Source: Bacteroidia bacterium (lineage in GTDB: Bacteria; Bacteroidota; Bacteroidia; JADZBD01). From it: 64,000 nucleotides of DNA. Shown here piece by piece: positions 15,604 to 25,445 of this stretch; the first letter of the stretch is position 1, and each line of letters starts with the position of its first letter. The position numbers and the translations under genes are program-made. The notes beneath the pieces are model-generated. The model saw only the letters and a program-made list of their open reading frames with translations. It ran no database searches and had not been told where the DNA came from. The stretch is from positions 1-64,000 of the forward strand of contig JAGVMA010000057.1 in NCBI GenBank assembly GCA_020054095.1, written 5' to 3'.

Positions 15604-15686
15604 AGTGTTGGGTTTAATGTGGGTCTTAAAATCTCGTTTGTAAAGGTATTATCAATTGCCACACAATTGCTTAATAAATTAGCTCT

Positions 15687-16087
15687 TTGCATCATTTAAG
15701 TTATATTTTGCCTGCTGCTTATAATGAAAAACTAACCAATATTTCTATTCAACATGGCAAGGCAATAAACTATACTTTTTCGGCCGGTTATTTGCTACTG
15801 CCTTTTAAAAATAAAAGCTATAAGCAAACTAACCTGAATTTGTATGCCGAATTTATTGGCAAAAAGTATGAGGGCGCAATAATTAAAAAGGCAAACAACC
15901 CTATTTTAATTGAAAGTGCTGCATCGCTCGAAAAGGTTAATTACATTGAGCTAAGACCGGGCTTCCAATTAATTTTCAGGTCAAATTTTCGGATAGATAT
16001 CACCTCTTCGTTTGCAGTTTACAATAAATCATACGCACGCTTTTACCCAGCTTTTTATTTCAATATTCAGCGCTATTTTTTCTTTAA
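15687..16087 (+). pseudogene. C-terminal remnant of an outer-membrane beta-barrel protein
   Basis: About 130 residues with alternating hydrophobicity and the terminal-strand pattern of Bacteroidetes barrels (RPGFQLIFRSNFRIDIT ... YARFYPAFYFNIQRYFFF). The frame lacks a start and signal peptide: an in-frame TAA sits at 15675. One extra T in the T6 tract near 16076-16081 would end the protein at the TAA at 16085, where a barrel normally stops. As it stands, the frame runs on into ruvA. Interpreted as the 3' piece of a deleted gene. Confidence 0.6.
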
Positions 16088-16148
16088 AAAAGAGGCATAT
16101 TTTAGCTGTTTTTTTCGGCTAAACTTTATTATCTTCGGCATCCTTTTT

Positions 16149-16736
16149 ATGTATAATCACTTTAGCGGCAAATTAATAGAAAAATCGCCTACCCACGTTG
16201 TTATAGAATGTGGTGGTGTGGGATATGAATTGCAAATATCATTAAACACGTTTTCTAAACTTGCCGATGCCGATAGTTGTAAACTATTTGCCGAGCAATT
16301 ATATGTGCGTGATAGCTTGCCACGCAGTTTTGGATTTTATGATACTGCCGAGCGCGAACTATTCCGCAAACTGGTTTCGGTTTCGGGCGTGGGCGGAACC
16401 ACAGCACTCATTATGCTATCATCTATGTCGGCCGATGAAATAGCAGCCGCCATTAATACTGCCGATGTTGCCCGACTGAAAGGAATAAAGGGAATTGGCG
16501 AAAAAACCGCACAACGAATAATTGTAGATTTAAAGGGAAAATTTGGAAAAGACGACATTTTGCCATTAAATATTTTACAACAGCACAATAAAACGCGCGA
16601 AGATGCGTTAATAGCTCTGCTTAGTTTAGGTTTTGCCAAAAACATAGCCGAAAAAGCGCTTGATAAAGTGGTGAAAACCGACCCCTCAAAAAAATCGGTG
16701 GAGCAACTTATAAAAGACGCGCTCAAAAATTTATAA
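16149..16736 (+). CDS. ruvA: Holliday junction branch migration protein RuvA
   Basis: RuvA binds four-way junctions as a tetramer and loads the RuvB motor. Seen: 195 residues from ATG 16149; the N-terminal OB domain (MYNHFSGKLIEKSPTHVVIECGGVGYEL), two helix-hairpin-helix units (VSGVGGTTAL and IKGIGEKTAQRII) and the C-terminal RuvB-binding domain (REDALIALLSLGF). The open frame extends 154 codons upstream, but that part belongs to a decayed outer-membrane protein. The ATG chosen gives the standard N-terminus. The stop overlaps the sprA start (TAATG), so sprA translation is probably coupled. Confidence 0.95.
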   Translation: MYNHFSGKLIEKSPTHVVIECGGVGYELQISLNTFSKLADADSCKLFAEQLYVRDSLPRSFGFYDTAERELFRKLVSVSGVGGTTALIMLSSMSADEIAAAINTADVARLKGIKGIGEKTAQRIIVDLKGKFGKDDILPLNILQQHNKTREDALIALLSLGFAKNIAEKALDKVVKTDPSKKSVEQLIKDALKNL

Positions 16737-19700
16737 TGTTTAAAAAAGTGAGATTACATACACTTGGCTTTACATTTGCCGCCACCGCAGCCCTTTTTAC
16801 GCTGGTGTGGGCAAGCAGTGCCAAACCAAGTGCCGTAAATTTTTTAAACGATGCGCCCAATACTTTAACCACCGCCATTGATACGCCAAGTACCGACACC
16901 ATTATTGACCCAAAATTACGTTACGAGTTTGAGGACCACTCGTATGGCGACCCAACCGACAACCCTGAAGGAAATTTGTTTTTAACCACACCATCAAACG
17001 TAAAAACTACTTACAACTACGACCCCGACTCTAACCTGTTTTACATAAACGAAACCATGGGTAATTTGAATTACCGAAATCCTACTTACATGACTTTGGA
17101 TGAATACATGGCTTACCAAAAACAGCAAAACTTAAAAGATTACTGGAAAAAACGCCAGCATGCCGATAACTTAAACGCACCAAAGAAAAACGGACTTGTT
17201 CCAAAACTATACATCAATAACATTGTGTTCGACCGAATTTTTGGAGGAAACACAGTTGATATTCGCCCGAATGGTTCGGCCGAATTAATTTTTGGAGTTA
17301 ATGTTTCTAAAACCGATAATCCTTCGTTACCCATTCGCCAGCGCAGAGTCAGCACTTTTGATTTTAACGAAAAAATACAGTTGAACGTAATAGGTAAAAT
17401 TGGTGATAAGCTAAAACTTACAACCAACTACAATACCGAAGCCTCGTTTGATTTTGAAAATCAAATGAAATTGGAATACACCGGTTACGAAGATGACATC
17501 ATTAAAAAAATAGAAGCCGGTAACGTAAACCTACCACTTAGCGGAAGCTTAATTACCGGTAGCCAAAGCTTATTCGGCATAAAAACACAAATGCAATTTG
17601 GCAAAATGACGGTTACAAGTGTTTTATCGCAGCAGCGCGGAAAAAAATCGGAGATTGAGGTTACAGGTGGTGCCCAAACAACCAACTTTGAAATTAAAGG
17701 CGATAACTACGAGGCAAGCAAGCACTATTTTTTGGCACACTATTTCCGCGATACTTATAACCAAACCCTATCGGGATTACCCGTTATACAAACAGGAATA
17801 AATGTTACAAAAGTGGAAGTGTGGATTACCAACACATCGGCATCAACCAACGATACACGCGACATTTTAGCATTAACCGATTTGGGCGAATCTACCGGAC
17901 GAATTAGTAACACTATCGTTGTTACATCGCCCAACCAACAAGGAACGCTGCCTGCTAATAACGTAAACAATATTGATCCTTCTCAATGGCCGGTAACACA
18001 AACAACACCTCCGCCAATTCACCCGAAAAGAGACCCGGCAACTGTGGTTAATGAATGGGATAATGCTTTTGGAATGGATCCTGTGAAAGATTTTGAGAAA
18101 GTAACTCTTGCTCGTAAGCTCACTCCTAATGAGTTCACCTTCAATCCAAAATTAGGATACATCTCATTAAACACACAGTTAAACCCCGATCAGGTTTTAG
18201 CCGTTGCATTTCAATACACCATTAATGGCAACACTTATCAAGTGGGTGAATTTTCAACCGATGGTGTTCCTACCAACCATGTTTTGTATGTAAAACTTTT
18301 AAAAGGCACCATTGTTAGTCCGCGTGCAAATCCACTATTATGGGATTTGATGATGAAAAACATTTACGCCTTAGGCGCGTATCAGGTTCGCCCCGAAAGT
18401 TTTAAACTCGAAATACTTTATAACAATCCGGGCACGGGCACTTATGTAAACGTGCTACCCGAAACCAATTTGCCATTGGTTACAGGCAAACCATTGATAA
18501 ACGTAATGGGTCTCGATAATATTAATACACAACTTTACGGTGCGCCCGATGGCGTGTTCGATTTTATTGAAGGCGTTACCATTAACCCGCAAAACGGGCG
18601 CTTAATATTTCCGGTAGTGGAACCATTTGGGCAATATTTAAACGATAAAATAGTAGACAATAATATTAATAACCAAACCACAGCTAACAAATACACTTAT
18701 CAGCAACTATACGATTCCACAAAAATTGTTGCCTTGCAGTTTCCTGAAAAAAATCGTTTCATTTTCCGCGGCAGTTATAAATCAGCATCGGGATCAGATA
18801 TTTCGTTAAACGCTGCTAACGTGCCGCAAGGTTCGGTTACAGTAACCGCAGGTGGCGTGCCACTAACCGAAAACGTAGATTACACGGTTGACTATGCGTT
18901 AGGAAAAGTGAAAATTATTAACGAAGGTATTTTACAATCGGGCACACCTATAAAAATTTCGCTTGAAAGTAACTCACTCTTTAGCATACAGCAGCGCACC
19001 ATGATGGGCGCCCGATTTGATTACCGAGTAAATAAAGATTTTACTCTCGGCTCCACCATTTTGCGATTAGGCGAAAAACCGCTTACTCAAAAAGTGAACA
19101 TAGGTGATGAACCCATACGCAATACCGTGGTGGGTTTAGACGGGAACTACCGCACCGAAGCACCGTGGCTTACTCGCATCATTGATAAACTTCCGTTGCT
19201 TTCTACCAAAGAAATGTCAACCATCACAACAAGTTTTGAGGTGGCCAAGTTTTTCCCGGGCCACGCTCGTGCAATTGGCAAAGAGGGCAATTCATACATT
19301 GATGATTTTGAAGGAAGCCAAACAACCATTGACATAAAAAACTGGGGCGCATGGACTTTATCGAGTGTGCCGCAAGGCAATAACCCTAATTTTCCGGAAG
19401 CAGGTTTTGGCGGCACAGCATCGGGCTTTAATCGCGCCAAGTTAGCGTGGTATATTATTGATCCTATTTTCTTACGAGCAGTAGGTACAGGAAATAACGT
19501 ATCAGACTATATTGACCCCGTTGACCAATCGAACAACTTAGTGCGCGAAATTTTAGAAACCGAAATTTTCCCTAACAAGCAACAAGCAAGCGGCCAGCCC
19601 ATTAATATTCCTACCCTCGATTTATCTTTTTACCCCAATGAAGTAGGCCCATATAATTATGACACAACCAATATTACTTTTAACTCACAAACTAATCAAC

Positions 19701-22700
19701 TTTTACTTACAAACCCAGATACCCGTTGGGGCGGAATAATGCGCAAAATAGAAACCAACGATTGGGAAGCCGCCAACGTGGAGTTTATTCAGTTTTGGGT
19801 GATGGATCCATTTGTGCGCGATTTAAGCGGGAACTCCACTGATTATCAAAATTATTTTGGCACCACACCACCACTAAACGGAGAGCTTTATATTGATATC
19901 GGAAACATATCGGAAGATATTTTAAAAGACGGTAAAAAAAGTTTTGAAAACGGATTACCCACGCCTTTTACAGCACTGGGTACAGACAATACTCCTTGGG
20001 GAAAAGTACCCCAAATACAATCACTTGTTTTTGCATTTAGTAATGGATCGAATGAGAATGAAACAGCACAATCGCGTACAGCACAAGACATTGGATTAGA
20101 TGGATTAGACAACAACGGTGAGGCAACCTATTTTAATTTGTATATGGCAAAGGTCAATACCTTATTTGGTACTGCCGCTTTTAATCAGTTACAGCAAGAT
20201 CCATCGCACGATAAATACCACTATTTCCGCGGTAACGATTACGATACAGACCAACGTAAAATTTTATTCCGCTATAAAGACTTTAACGGCATGGAAGGCA
20301 ACTCGCCTGTGGCACAAAGCAACGAACCTTATCCTACATCGGCAACCACTATCCCAAATACAGAAGACGTGAACCGCGATAATAACCTCAGCGAAACGGA
20401 AGGTTATTTCGAATACAAAGTGAAAATTAATCCTACTGATATTAATCCGTTTGGTGTGGGCAATAACTACATTACAAGTGTTTATCAAGCAAGCACTACT
20501 GCCGTTGACGGAACTACTAAAACCGTTAACTGGTATCAGTTTAAAATTCCGGTAAAAGAATTTTTACCCCAAAACAAATTCGGCAACATCGAAGATTTTC
20601 GCTCCATCCGTTTTATGCGCATGTACTTAAAGGGATTTGACAAACCAATAGTGTTGCGTTTTGCACGATTAGATCTTGTGCGTGGCGAGTGGCGCAAATA
20701 TGCTTTTGATCTATTAACTCCGGGCGAATATATTCCGGTAGATAATAACAGCGGAACATCGTTTGATATTTCGGCAGTTAACTACGAAGAAAATGGAACT
20801 AAAACTCCGGTTAACTACGTGCTTCCGCCACAAATTCAGCGAGAAGTAGATATAGCCACAGCTAACTTGGTACGTTTAAATGAGCAATCTCTATCCATGA
20901 AAGTATGTGGCCTGAAAGATGGCGACTCACGCGCATGTTTTAAAAATGTTGATTTAGATGTGCGCTCATACAAAACACTAAAAATGTTTATACATGCCGA
21001 ATCGTTCCCCGGCCAAGATAATTTAGAAGATAAAGACCTTAACTGCTTTATTCGCTTAGGAACAGATTATACCGATAACTATTATGAGTATGAAATTCCG
21101 TTATATGTAACTGCACCGGGAGTCTATAACACTAATGATGACAATGATAAACGAAAAGTTTGGTTAGAAAAAAACGATATGATTTTAAAATTTGCCGATT
21201 TGCAAACTGCCAAGCAACAGCGCAATTCACAAATGCAAAACCCAAGCAGTGGTGTATCGTTAAACAGCGAATATGTTTTAACCATTACCGATGCACAAGG
21301 CAACCCGCGTATTATTCGCATAAAAGGAAATCCTAACTTAAGTACCATAAAAACGATAATGATAGGTGTGCGCAATCCTAAACGCACCGGAACATCTGAC
21401 AGTGATGATGGCTTGGATAAATGTGCCGAAGTGTGGGTGAATGAGTTACGCTTAACCGATTTTGATGAATTAGGCGGGTGGGCTGCAACAAGCCGCATAA
21501 CTGCAAAACTTGCCGATTTTGGCACATTCAGCATATCGGGCAATTTAAGCACACCCGGCTGGGGAAGTATTGAAAAACGGGTGAGCGAACGTAAACGCGA
21601 AACCACCTTGCAATATGATATAGCCACACAATTAAATTTAGGAAAACTTATTCATGAAAAATACAATATTCAAATTCCTGTTTTTATCGGATTTTCGCAA
21701 GGAAGAATTAACCCGCAGTTTAATCCGTTCGACCCCGATATAGAGCTTAAAAATATTTACAATTCGCCCGAACTTTCGCAAGAATATAAAGATTCAATAC
21801 GAAAAGTGGTGCAGGATTTTTCACAGCGAAAGAGCATAAACCTAACCAATGTGAAAAAAGACAAAGGTAAGGGCAAAACAAAATCGCATATTTATGATGT
21901 AGAAAATTTTGCACTTAATCTTTCTTATTCCGAGTACTATAACCGCAGTGCAACTGTTACTCATTTTCTCACGAAAAATTATCGAGGTGGCATTACATAT
22001 AATTACAGAGCGCAACCTAAAAACATAAAACCTTTCGGAAAAACAAAATCAAAATGGATGAGCAAAAAGGGCTTTGCATTTCTTAAAGATTTTAATTTTT
22101 ATCCATACCCTAACATGCTTTCGTTCATTACAGATGTTGACAGGTATTACAGCGAACGCTTAGTGCGTAACATTACTCAAGATCAGTTTTTAGTGATAGA
22201 TACCACATTTGAAAAACGCTGGAACTGGAACAGGGCTTATGATTTAAACTACGATATTGCCAAATCGCTGAAACTTGTTTACTCAGCCGATAACCTTAGT
22301 CAAATACGCGAGCCGGATGGCAAGATAGATACCCAAACCGAAAAAAATTCGATACGCGATGAGGTTTATAAATTTGGCACCACCACCAAATACGGTCAGC
22401 GAGTAAAAATTGACTACACTATCCCTATAAATAAATTTCCACTTTTAGATTGGGTAACATCCACCACAAGTTATACAGGAGGATACGATTGGGCACGCTC
22501 ATCATTTAATGCCGATACGCTTGGCAATTTGCTGAGCAATAATAATTCTAAAACACTTAACGTGCAGATGAACATGCCTACGCTGTACAACCGGATTCCG
22601 TATTTTAAAAAAGTAAACCAAAAAGTGCAGAAGAAGCAACAAAATAATGGCAAAGATGGCAACGGCAAAGGACCTAACAAACCACCACCGCCTACCAACA

Positions 22701-24136
22701 CCACACCGCAAGACACTACCAAGAAAAAGAAAAAAGACGACAACAGTTTTACATTACCCGAATATATTGTACGCACAATAATGCTGATAAAAAACGTATC
22801 GGTATCATACACCGAAAACGGGGGAATGATTATACCCGGCTATACCAACAGAACTGTGGTGATGGGCATGAACCCAAACACTCCGTTCAGTGGAGCTGTA
22901 GCAACGCCCGGCTTGGGTTTTGTTTTTGGCGACCAGCGCGACCCCCGAACATTGCTAGAAGAAAACAACCTACTGAGTAAATATGCGTTCAATAATTTAT
23001 TTACCAAAACGCGCGTACAAAACATAAGTGGCCGCGCCAATATAGAACCCATTCCTGATTTTAAAATAGAACTAACGGCTAACCGTAATTTCTCGAAAAA
23101 TTTTTCTGAAATGTTTCAATACGATGCATTTAGCGATGAGTTTTTACACTTAAGCCCATTGGAAACAGGAAACTTTAGTATGAGTTTCCAAACATGGCGC
23201 ACTGCATTTGAAAAACAAGGCAAAGATTTTTCGTCCAAAACATTCCAGCGATTCTTAGATAGCCGTAACACCATCTCATTCCGCTTACACGATAAAAACC
23301 CGGACAATTCTACTGCCATTGACCCAAATACCAATTTCTGGGAAGGCTATGGAAAAACTTCGCAAGAAGTAATGATGTTCGCATTTCTATCAGCTTACAG
23401 CGGAAGCAATGAAAACACTTTCACGCTCAACACCTTTCCTACTATTCCGAAACCTAACTGGCGCTTAACTTACGATGGCTTAGCAAAAGTGCCTGCTATT
23501 AAAAAACACTTTAAAACATTCACCGTTTCGCATGCTTATCGCTCATCCATGAGTTTTAACTACACTACCAATTTACTATATCAAGAAAACAATGGTGGCG
23601 CATCTGCCACTGATATAACGGGCAACTTAATTGTGAAAGAGCAAATAAACTCGGTGAGTTTCTCCGAACAATTTGCACCACTATTTAAAATTGATATGGC
23701 GATGAACAAGCGCTTAACCGGAAACGTGGAATTAAAACGCGACCGAAATGTATCGCTTAGTTTTGCCAATAGCCAAATAACGGAGTTAAACGGACGCGAA
23801 TATATTTTTGGAGTGGGCTACCGCATTCCAGAACTGCAAATAAAATACAGCAAACAAAAAGGGAAAAAACCGTTGAAAAGCGATTTGGTTTTACGCTCAG
23901 ATATTAACATCCGTAAAAACACTACTGTAATCAGAAAAATAGTGGAAGAAGTTACACAACCTACAGCAGGACAAACTGTAATATCCATAAAATTTACTGC
24001 CGACTATGTAATCAGCGATAAGCTTAATATCCGAATTTTCTACGATCAGGTTTTAACACGCCCTGCCATTTCTACAAGCTATAACTCATCAAACATTAAT
24101 TCGGGAGTGAGTATTCGTTTCGCATTGTCGCAATAA
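16736..24136 (+). CDS. sprA: T9SS outer-membrane translocon protein SprA
   Basis: 2466 residues. SprA (Sov in Porphyromonas) forms the 36-strand outer-membrane pore of the type IX secretion system and is needed for secretion of proteins with C-terminal sorting domains and for gliding in gliding species. Seen: a signal peptide (about 1-30); an early conserved region (YRNPTYMTLDEYMAYQ); long beta-strand-rich stretches with repeated aromatic girdles; SprA-family segments such as GNSYIDDFEGSQTTIDIKNW and EVWVNELRLTDFDE; a low-complexity Pro/Asn/Lys loop near 1975-2010; and a terminal strand ending SIRFALSQ. The reading frame is intact through numerous A/T homopolymers. It is directly coupled to ruvA. 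gcvH follows, an order common in Bacteroidetes. Confidence 0.97.
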   Translation: MFKKVRLHTLGFTFAATAALFTLVWASSAKPSAVNFLNDAPNTLTTAIDTPSTDTIIDPKLRYEFEDHSYGDPTDNPEGNLFLTTPSNVKTTYNYDPDSNLFYINETMGNLNYRNPTYMTLDEYMAYQKQQNLKDYWKKRQHADNLNAPKKNGLVPKLYINNIVFDRIFGGNTVDIRPNGSAELIFGVNVSKTDNPSLPIRQRRVSTFDFNEKIQLNVIGKIGDKLKLTTNYNTEASFDFENQMKLEYTGYEDDIIKKIEAGNVNLPLSGSLITGSQSLFGIKTQMQFGKMTVTSVLSQQRGKKSEIEVTGGAQTTNFEIKGDNYEASKHYFLAHYFRDTYNQTLSGLPVIQTGINVTKVEVWITNTSASTNDTRDILALTDLGESTGRISNTIVVTSPNQQGTLPANNVNNIDPSQWPVTQTTPPPIHPKRDPATVVNEWDNAFGMDPVKDFEKVTLARKLTPNEFTFNPKLGYISLNTQLNPDQVLAVAFQYTINGNTYQVGEFSTDGVPTNHVLYVKLLKGTIVSPRANPLLWDLMMKNIYALGAYQVRPESFKLEILYNNPGTGTYVNVLPETNLPLVTGKPLINVMGLDNINTQLYGAPDGVFDFIEGVTINPQNGRLIFPVVEPFGQYLNDKIVDNNINNQTTANKYTYQQLYDSTKIVALQFPEKNRFIFRGSYKSASGSDISLNAANVPQGSVTVTAGGVPLTENVDYTVDYALGKVKIINEGILQSGTPIKISLESNSLFSIQQRTMMGARFDYRVNKDFTLGSTILRLGEKPLTQKVNIGDEPIRNTVVGLDGNYRTEAPWLTRIIDKLPLLSTKEMSTITTSFEVAKFFPGHARAIGKEGNSYIDDFEGSQTTIDIKNWGAWTLSSVPQGNNPNFPEAGFGGTASGFNRAKLAWYIIDPIFLRAVGTGNNVSDYIDPVDQSNNLVREILETEIFPNKQQASGQPINIPTLDLSFYPNEVGPYNYDTTNITFNSQTNQLLLTNPDTRWGGIMRKIETNDWEAANVEFIQFWVMDPFVRDLSGNSTDYQNYFGTTPPLNGELYIDIGNISEDILKDGKKSFENGLPTPFTALGTDNTPWGKVPQIQSLVFAFSNGSNENETAQSRTAQDIGLDGLDNNGEATYFNLYMAKVNTLFGTAAFNQLQQDPSHDKYHYFRGNDYDTDQRKILFRYKDFNGMEGNSPVAQSNEPYPTSATTIPNTEDVNRDNNLSETEGYFEYKVKINPTDINPFGVGNNYITSVYQASTTAVDGTTKTVNWYQFKIPVKEFLPQNKFGNIEDFRSIRFMRMYLKGFDKPIVLRFARLDLVRGEWRKYAFDLLTPGEYIPVDNNSGTSFDISAVNYEENGTKTPVNYVLPPQIQREVDIATANLVRLNEQSLSMKVCGLKDGDSRACFKNVDLDVRSYKTLKMFIHAESFPGQDNLEDKDLNCFIRLGTDYTDNYYEYEIPLYVTAPGVYNTNDDNDKRKVWLEKNDMILKFADLQTAKQQRNSQMQNPSSGVSLNSEYVLTITDAQGNPRIIRIKGNPNLSTIKTIMIGVRNPKRTGTSDSDDGLDKCAEVWVNELRLTDFDELGGWAATSRITAKLADFGTFSISGNLSTPGWGSIEKRVSERKRETTLQYDIATQLNLGKLIHEKYNIQIPVFIGFSQGRINPQFNPFDPDIELKNIYNSPELSQEYKDSIRKVVQDFSQRKSINLTNVKKDKGKGKTKSHIYDVENFALNLSYSEYYNRSATVTHFLTKNYRGGITYNYRAQPKNIKPFGKTKSKWMSKKGFAFLKDFNFYPYPNMLSFITDVDRYYSERLVRNITQDQFLVIDTTFEKRWNWNRAYDLNYDIAKSLKLVYSADNLSQIREPDGKIDTQTEKNSIRDEVYKFGTTTKYGQRVKIDYTIPINKFPLLDWVTSTTSYTGGYDWARSSFNADTLGNLLSNNNSKTLNVQMNMPTLYNRIPYFKKVNQKVQKKQQNNGKDGNGKGPNKPPPPTNTTPQDTTKKKKKDDNSFTLPEYIVRTIMLIKNVSVSYTENGGMIIPGYTNRTVVMGMNPNTPFSGAVATPGLGFVFGDQRDPRTLLEENNLLSKYAFNNLFTKTRVQNISGRANIEPIPDFKIELTANRNFSKNFSEMFQYDAFSDEFLHLSPLETGNFSMSFQTWRTAFEKQGKDFSSKTFQRFLDSRNTISFRLHDKNPDNSTAIDPNTNFWEGYGKTSQEVMMFAFLSAYSGSNENTFTLNTFPTIPKPNWRLTYDGLAKVPAIKKHFKTFTVSHAYRSSMSFNYTTNLLYQENNGGASATDITGNLIVKEQINSVSFSEQFAPLFKIDMAMNKRLTGNVELKRDRNVSLSFANSQITELNGREYIFGVGYRIPELQIKYSKQKGKKPLKSDLVLRSDINIRKNTTVIRKIVEEVTQPTAGQTVISIKFTADYVISDKLNIRIFYDQVLTRPAISTSYNSSNINSGVSIRFALSQ

Positions 24137-24165
24137 TTTTCTGTTTTATGTTTGGGTTTTACATA

Positions 24166-24173
24166 TATATTTG
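24166..24173 (+). promoter_or_regulatory. Bacteroidetes -7 promoter box
   Basis: TATATTTG matches TAnnTTTG, 16 nt before the gcvH ATG, so gcvH probably has its own promoter after sprA. Confidence 0.55.
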
Positions 24174-24189
24174 ACAAAAAATTTAAAAA

Positions 24190-24570
24190 ATGACTTTTCC
24201 CGAAAATTTAAAATACACCAAAGACCACGAGTGGGTAAAAATAGAAGGCAACCGTGCAACAGTAGGTATTACTGAATTTGCGCAAGGCGAATTAGGTGAT
24301 ATTGTGTATGTAGAAATTGAGACCGAAGGCGAAACACTAAAACACGAAGAGGTGTTCGGCACGGTAGAAGCGGTTAAAACTGTTTCGGATTTATTTATGC
24401 CGCTGAGCGGAAAAATTACCGAAGTGAATCCAGGCTTGCAATCAAACCCCGAAAGCGTGAACAAAGATCCTTACGGAAGCGGCTGGATGATAAAAGTAGA
24501 AATGAGCAATGCTGCCGAAGCAAATAATTTGCTGAGTGCCGCTGATTATAAAACTTTAGTAGGTCATTAA
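24190..24570 (+). CDS. gcvH: Glycine cleavage system H protein
   Basis: Lipoyl carrier that shuttles the aminomethyl group between the P, T and L proteins during glycine oxidation. Seen: 126 residues, full length; hybrid lipoyl fold with [32 protein letters not shown], and the lipoylation Lys63 in [16 protein letters not shown]. The C-terminus ([13 protein letters not shown]) is typical. No gcvP or gcvT is nearby; Bacteroidetes commonly keep gcvH next to sprA. In some bacteria H protein also serves as a lipoate relay. Confidence 0.96.
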   Translation: MTFPENLKYTKDHEWVKIEGNRATVGITEFAQGELGDIVYVEIETEGETLKHEEVFGTVEAVKTVSDLFMPLSGKITEVNPGLQSNPESVNKDPYGSGWMIKVEMSNAAEANNLLSAADYKTLVGH

Positions 24571-24591
24571 TTTTTTCTCGCGCAAGAGAAA

Positions 24592-24990
24592 ATGTTTTTA
24601 AAACACACAAAATGGGCAATGCTATGGGCGTTGCTCATTTTTATTTTATGCGCTATCCCGGGCCAAGATTTGCCACATATTTCCTTTTTAGAATTACTTG
24701 CATTTGATAAATGGGTGCATGCCGGAATATTTTTTGTGCAAATGCTTTTAACATCAAAGGCATTTATAGTGCAAATAAATTTTGTAGCGCTAAAAAACCA
24801 TGCTAAATTATTTTCACTTGCAATATGTATAGTGTATGGTGCATCGCTCGAAATTATGCAGCAATTGGTTTTTGATGACCGCACGGCAGATTTATACGAT
24901 TTTATTGCCAATACATTTGGCGCTGTATGCGGATATATTTTTTACAAGTATTTTAATAAATTTATATTGGAAAAATTACACCGCCAATGA
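24592..24990 (+). CDS. VanZ family membrane protein
   Basis: 132-residue integral membrane protein of the VanZ family, named after a teicoplanin-resistance accessory protein; the molecular function is unknown. Seen: four hydrophobic segments (about 9-25, 41-62, 68-86, 103-122), the motif DKWVHAGIFF in the first half and GASLEIMQQLVFDDRTADLYDFIANTFGAVCG in the second, which carries the family's conserved acidic residues. It starts 21 nt after gcvH and its stop overlaps the next start (ATGA), so it belongs to the same transcription unit. No sign of a resistance cluster. Confidence 0.9.
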   Translation: MFLKHTKWAMLWALLIFILCAIPGQDLPHISFLELLAFDKWVHAGIFFVQMLLTSKAFIVQINFVALKNHAKLFSLAICIVYGASLEIMQQLVFDDRTADLYDFIANTFGAVCGYIFYKYFNKFILEKLHRQ

Positions 24991-25436
24991 TTGAGTGGAC
25001 TTGCAAAAAATTTACTGACCTATCGCCAAGCGAACTTTATGAAATTATGAAACTACGTGCTGCTGTTTTTGTAGTTGAACAAAAATGTGCTTACCAAGAT
25101 GCAGACGGAAAAGACAGTAACGCACATCATGTGATGGGATATGATGAGCAGAAAAGTTTAATTGCTTACAGTAGAATTTTACCGGCAGGCGTTTCGTACA
25201 ACGAGCCATCTATTGGCAGAGTTGTGAGCGCAACAAATTATCGAGGCAAAGGAATAGGAAAAGAATTAATGAAAGAAACGATGCGCGCCCTGAAAACAAT
25301 GTATGGTAATGTACCCGTTCGCATTTCAGCGCAATGCTATTTACTTAAATTTTATACCGACTTAAATTTTAAAATTGTAGGCAACGAATATTTAGAAGAC
25401 AATATACCGCATTGCGAAATGCTTTTCACTCCTTAA
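24987..25436 (+). CDS. GNAT family N-acetyltransferase, ElaA-like
   Basis: 149-residue single-domain GNAT enzyme. Seen: the N-terminal ElaA-type segment LSPSELYEIMKLRAAVFVVEQKCAYQDADGKD, the acetyl-CoA-binding loop VVSATNYRGKGIGKELM (R/Q-x-x-G-x-G/A variant) and the closing YTDLNFKIVGNEYLEDNIPHCEM. ElaA substrates are not known. It overlaps the VanZ gene by 4 nt and is followed by acs 9 nt later, so the run gcvH-vanZ-GNAT-acs is probably one unit. Confidence 0.88.
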   Translation: MIEWTCKKFTDLSPSELYEIMKLRAAVFVVEQKCAYQDADGKDSNAHHVMGYDEQKSLIAYSRILPAGVSYNEPSIGRVVSATNYRGKGIGKELMKETMRALKTMYGNVPVRISAQCYLLKFYTDLNFKIVGNEYLEDNIPHCEMLFTP

Positions 25437-25445
25437 ATTTTTACA

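Noticed and set aside
15687-16148. Longer RuvA starting at TTG 15687
   Set aside because: The extra 154 residues resemble an outer-membrane barrel tail, not RuvA. The standard RuvA N-terminus begins at ATG 16149.
16337-16726. Minus-strand ORF of 129 codons
   Set aside because: Shadow of the ruvA coding sequence.
22471-22812. Minus-strand ORFs inside sprA
   Set aside because: They are complements of a low-complexity Pro/Lys/Asn loop of SprA and have no coding support.
24137-24189. Glycine riboswitch before gcvH
   Set aside because: The 53-nt spacer is too short and has no tandem aptamer features.
24592-24990. Glycopeptide-resistance gene
   Set aside because: VanZ homology alone does not indicate resistance; no van cluster is present.
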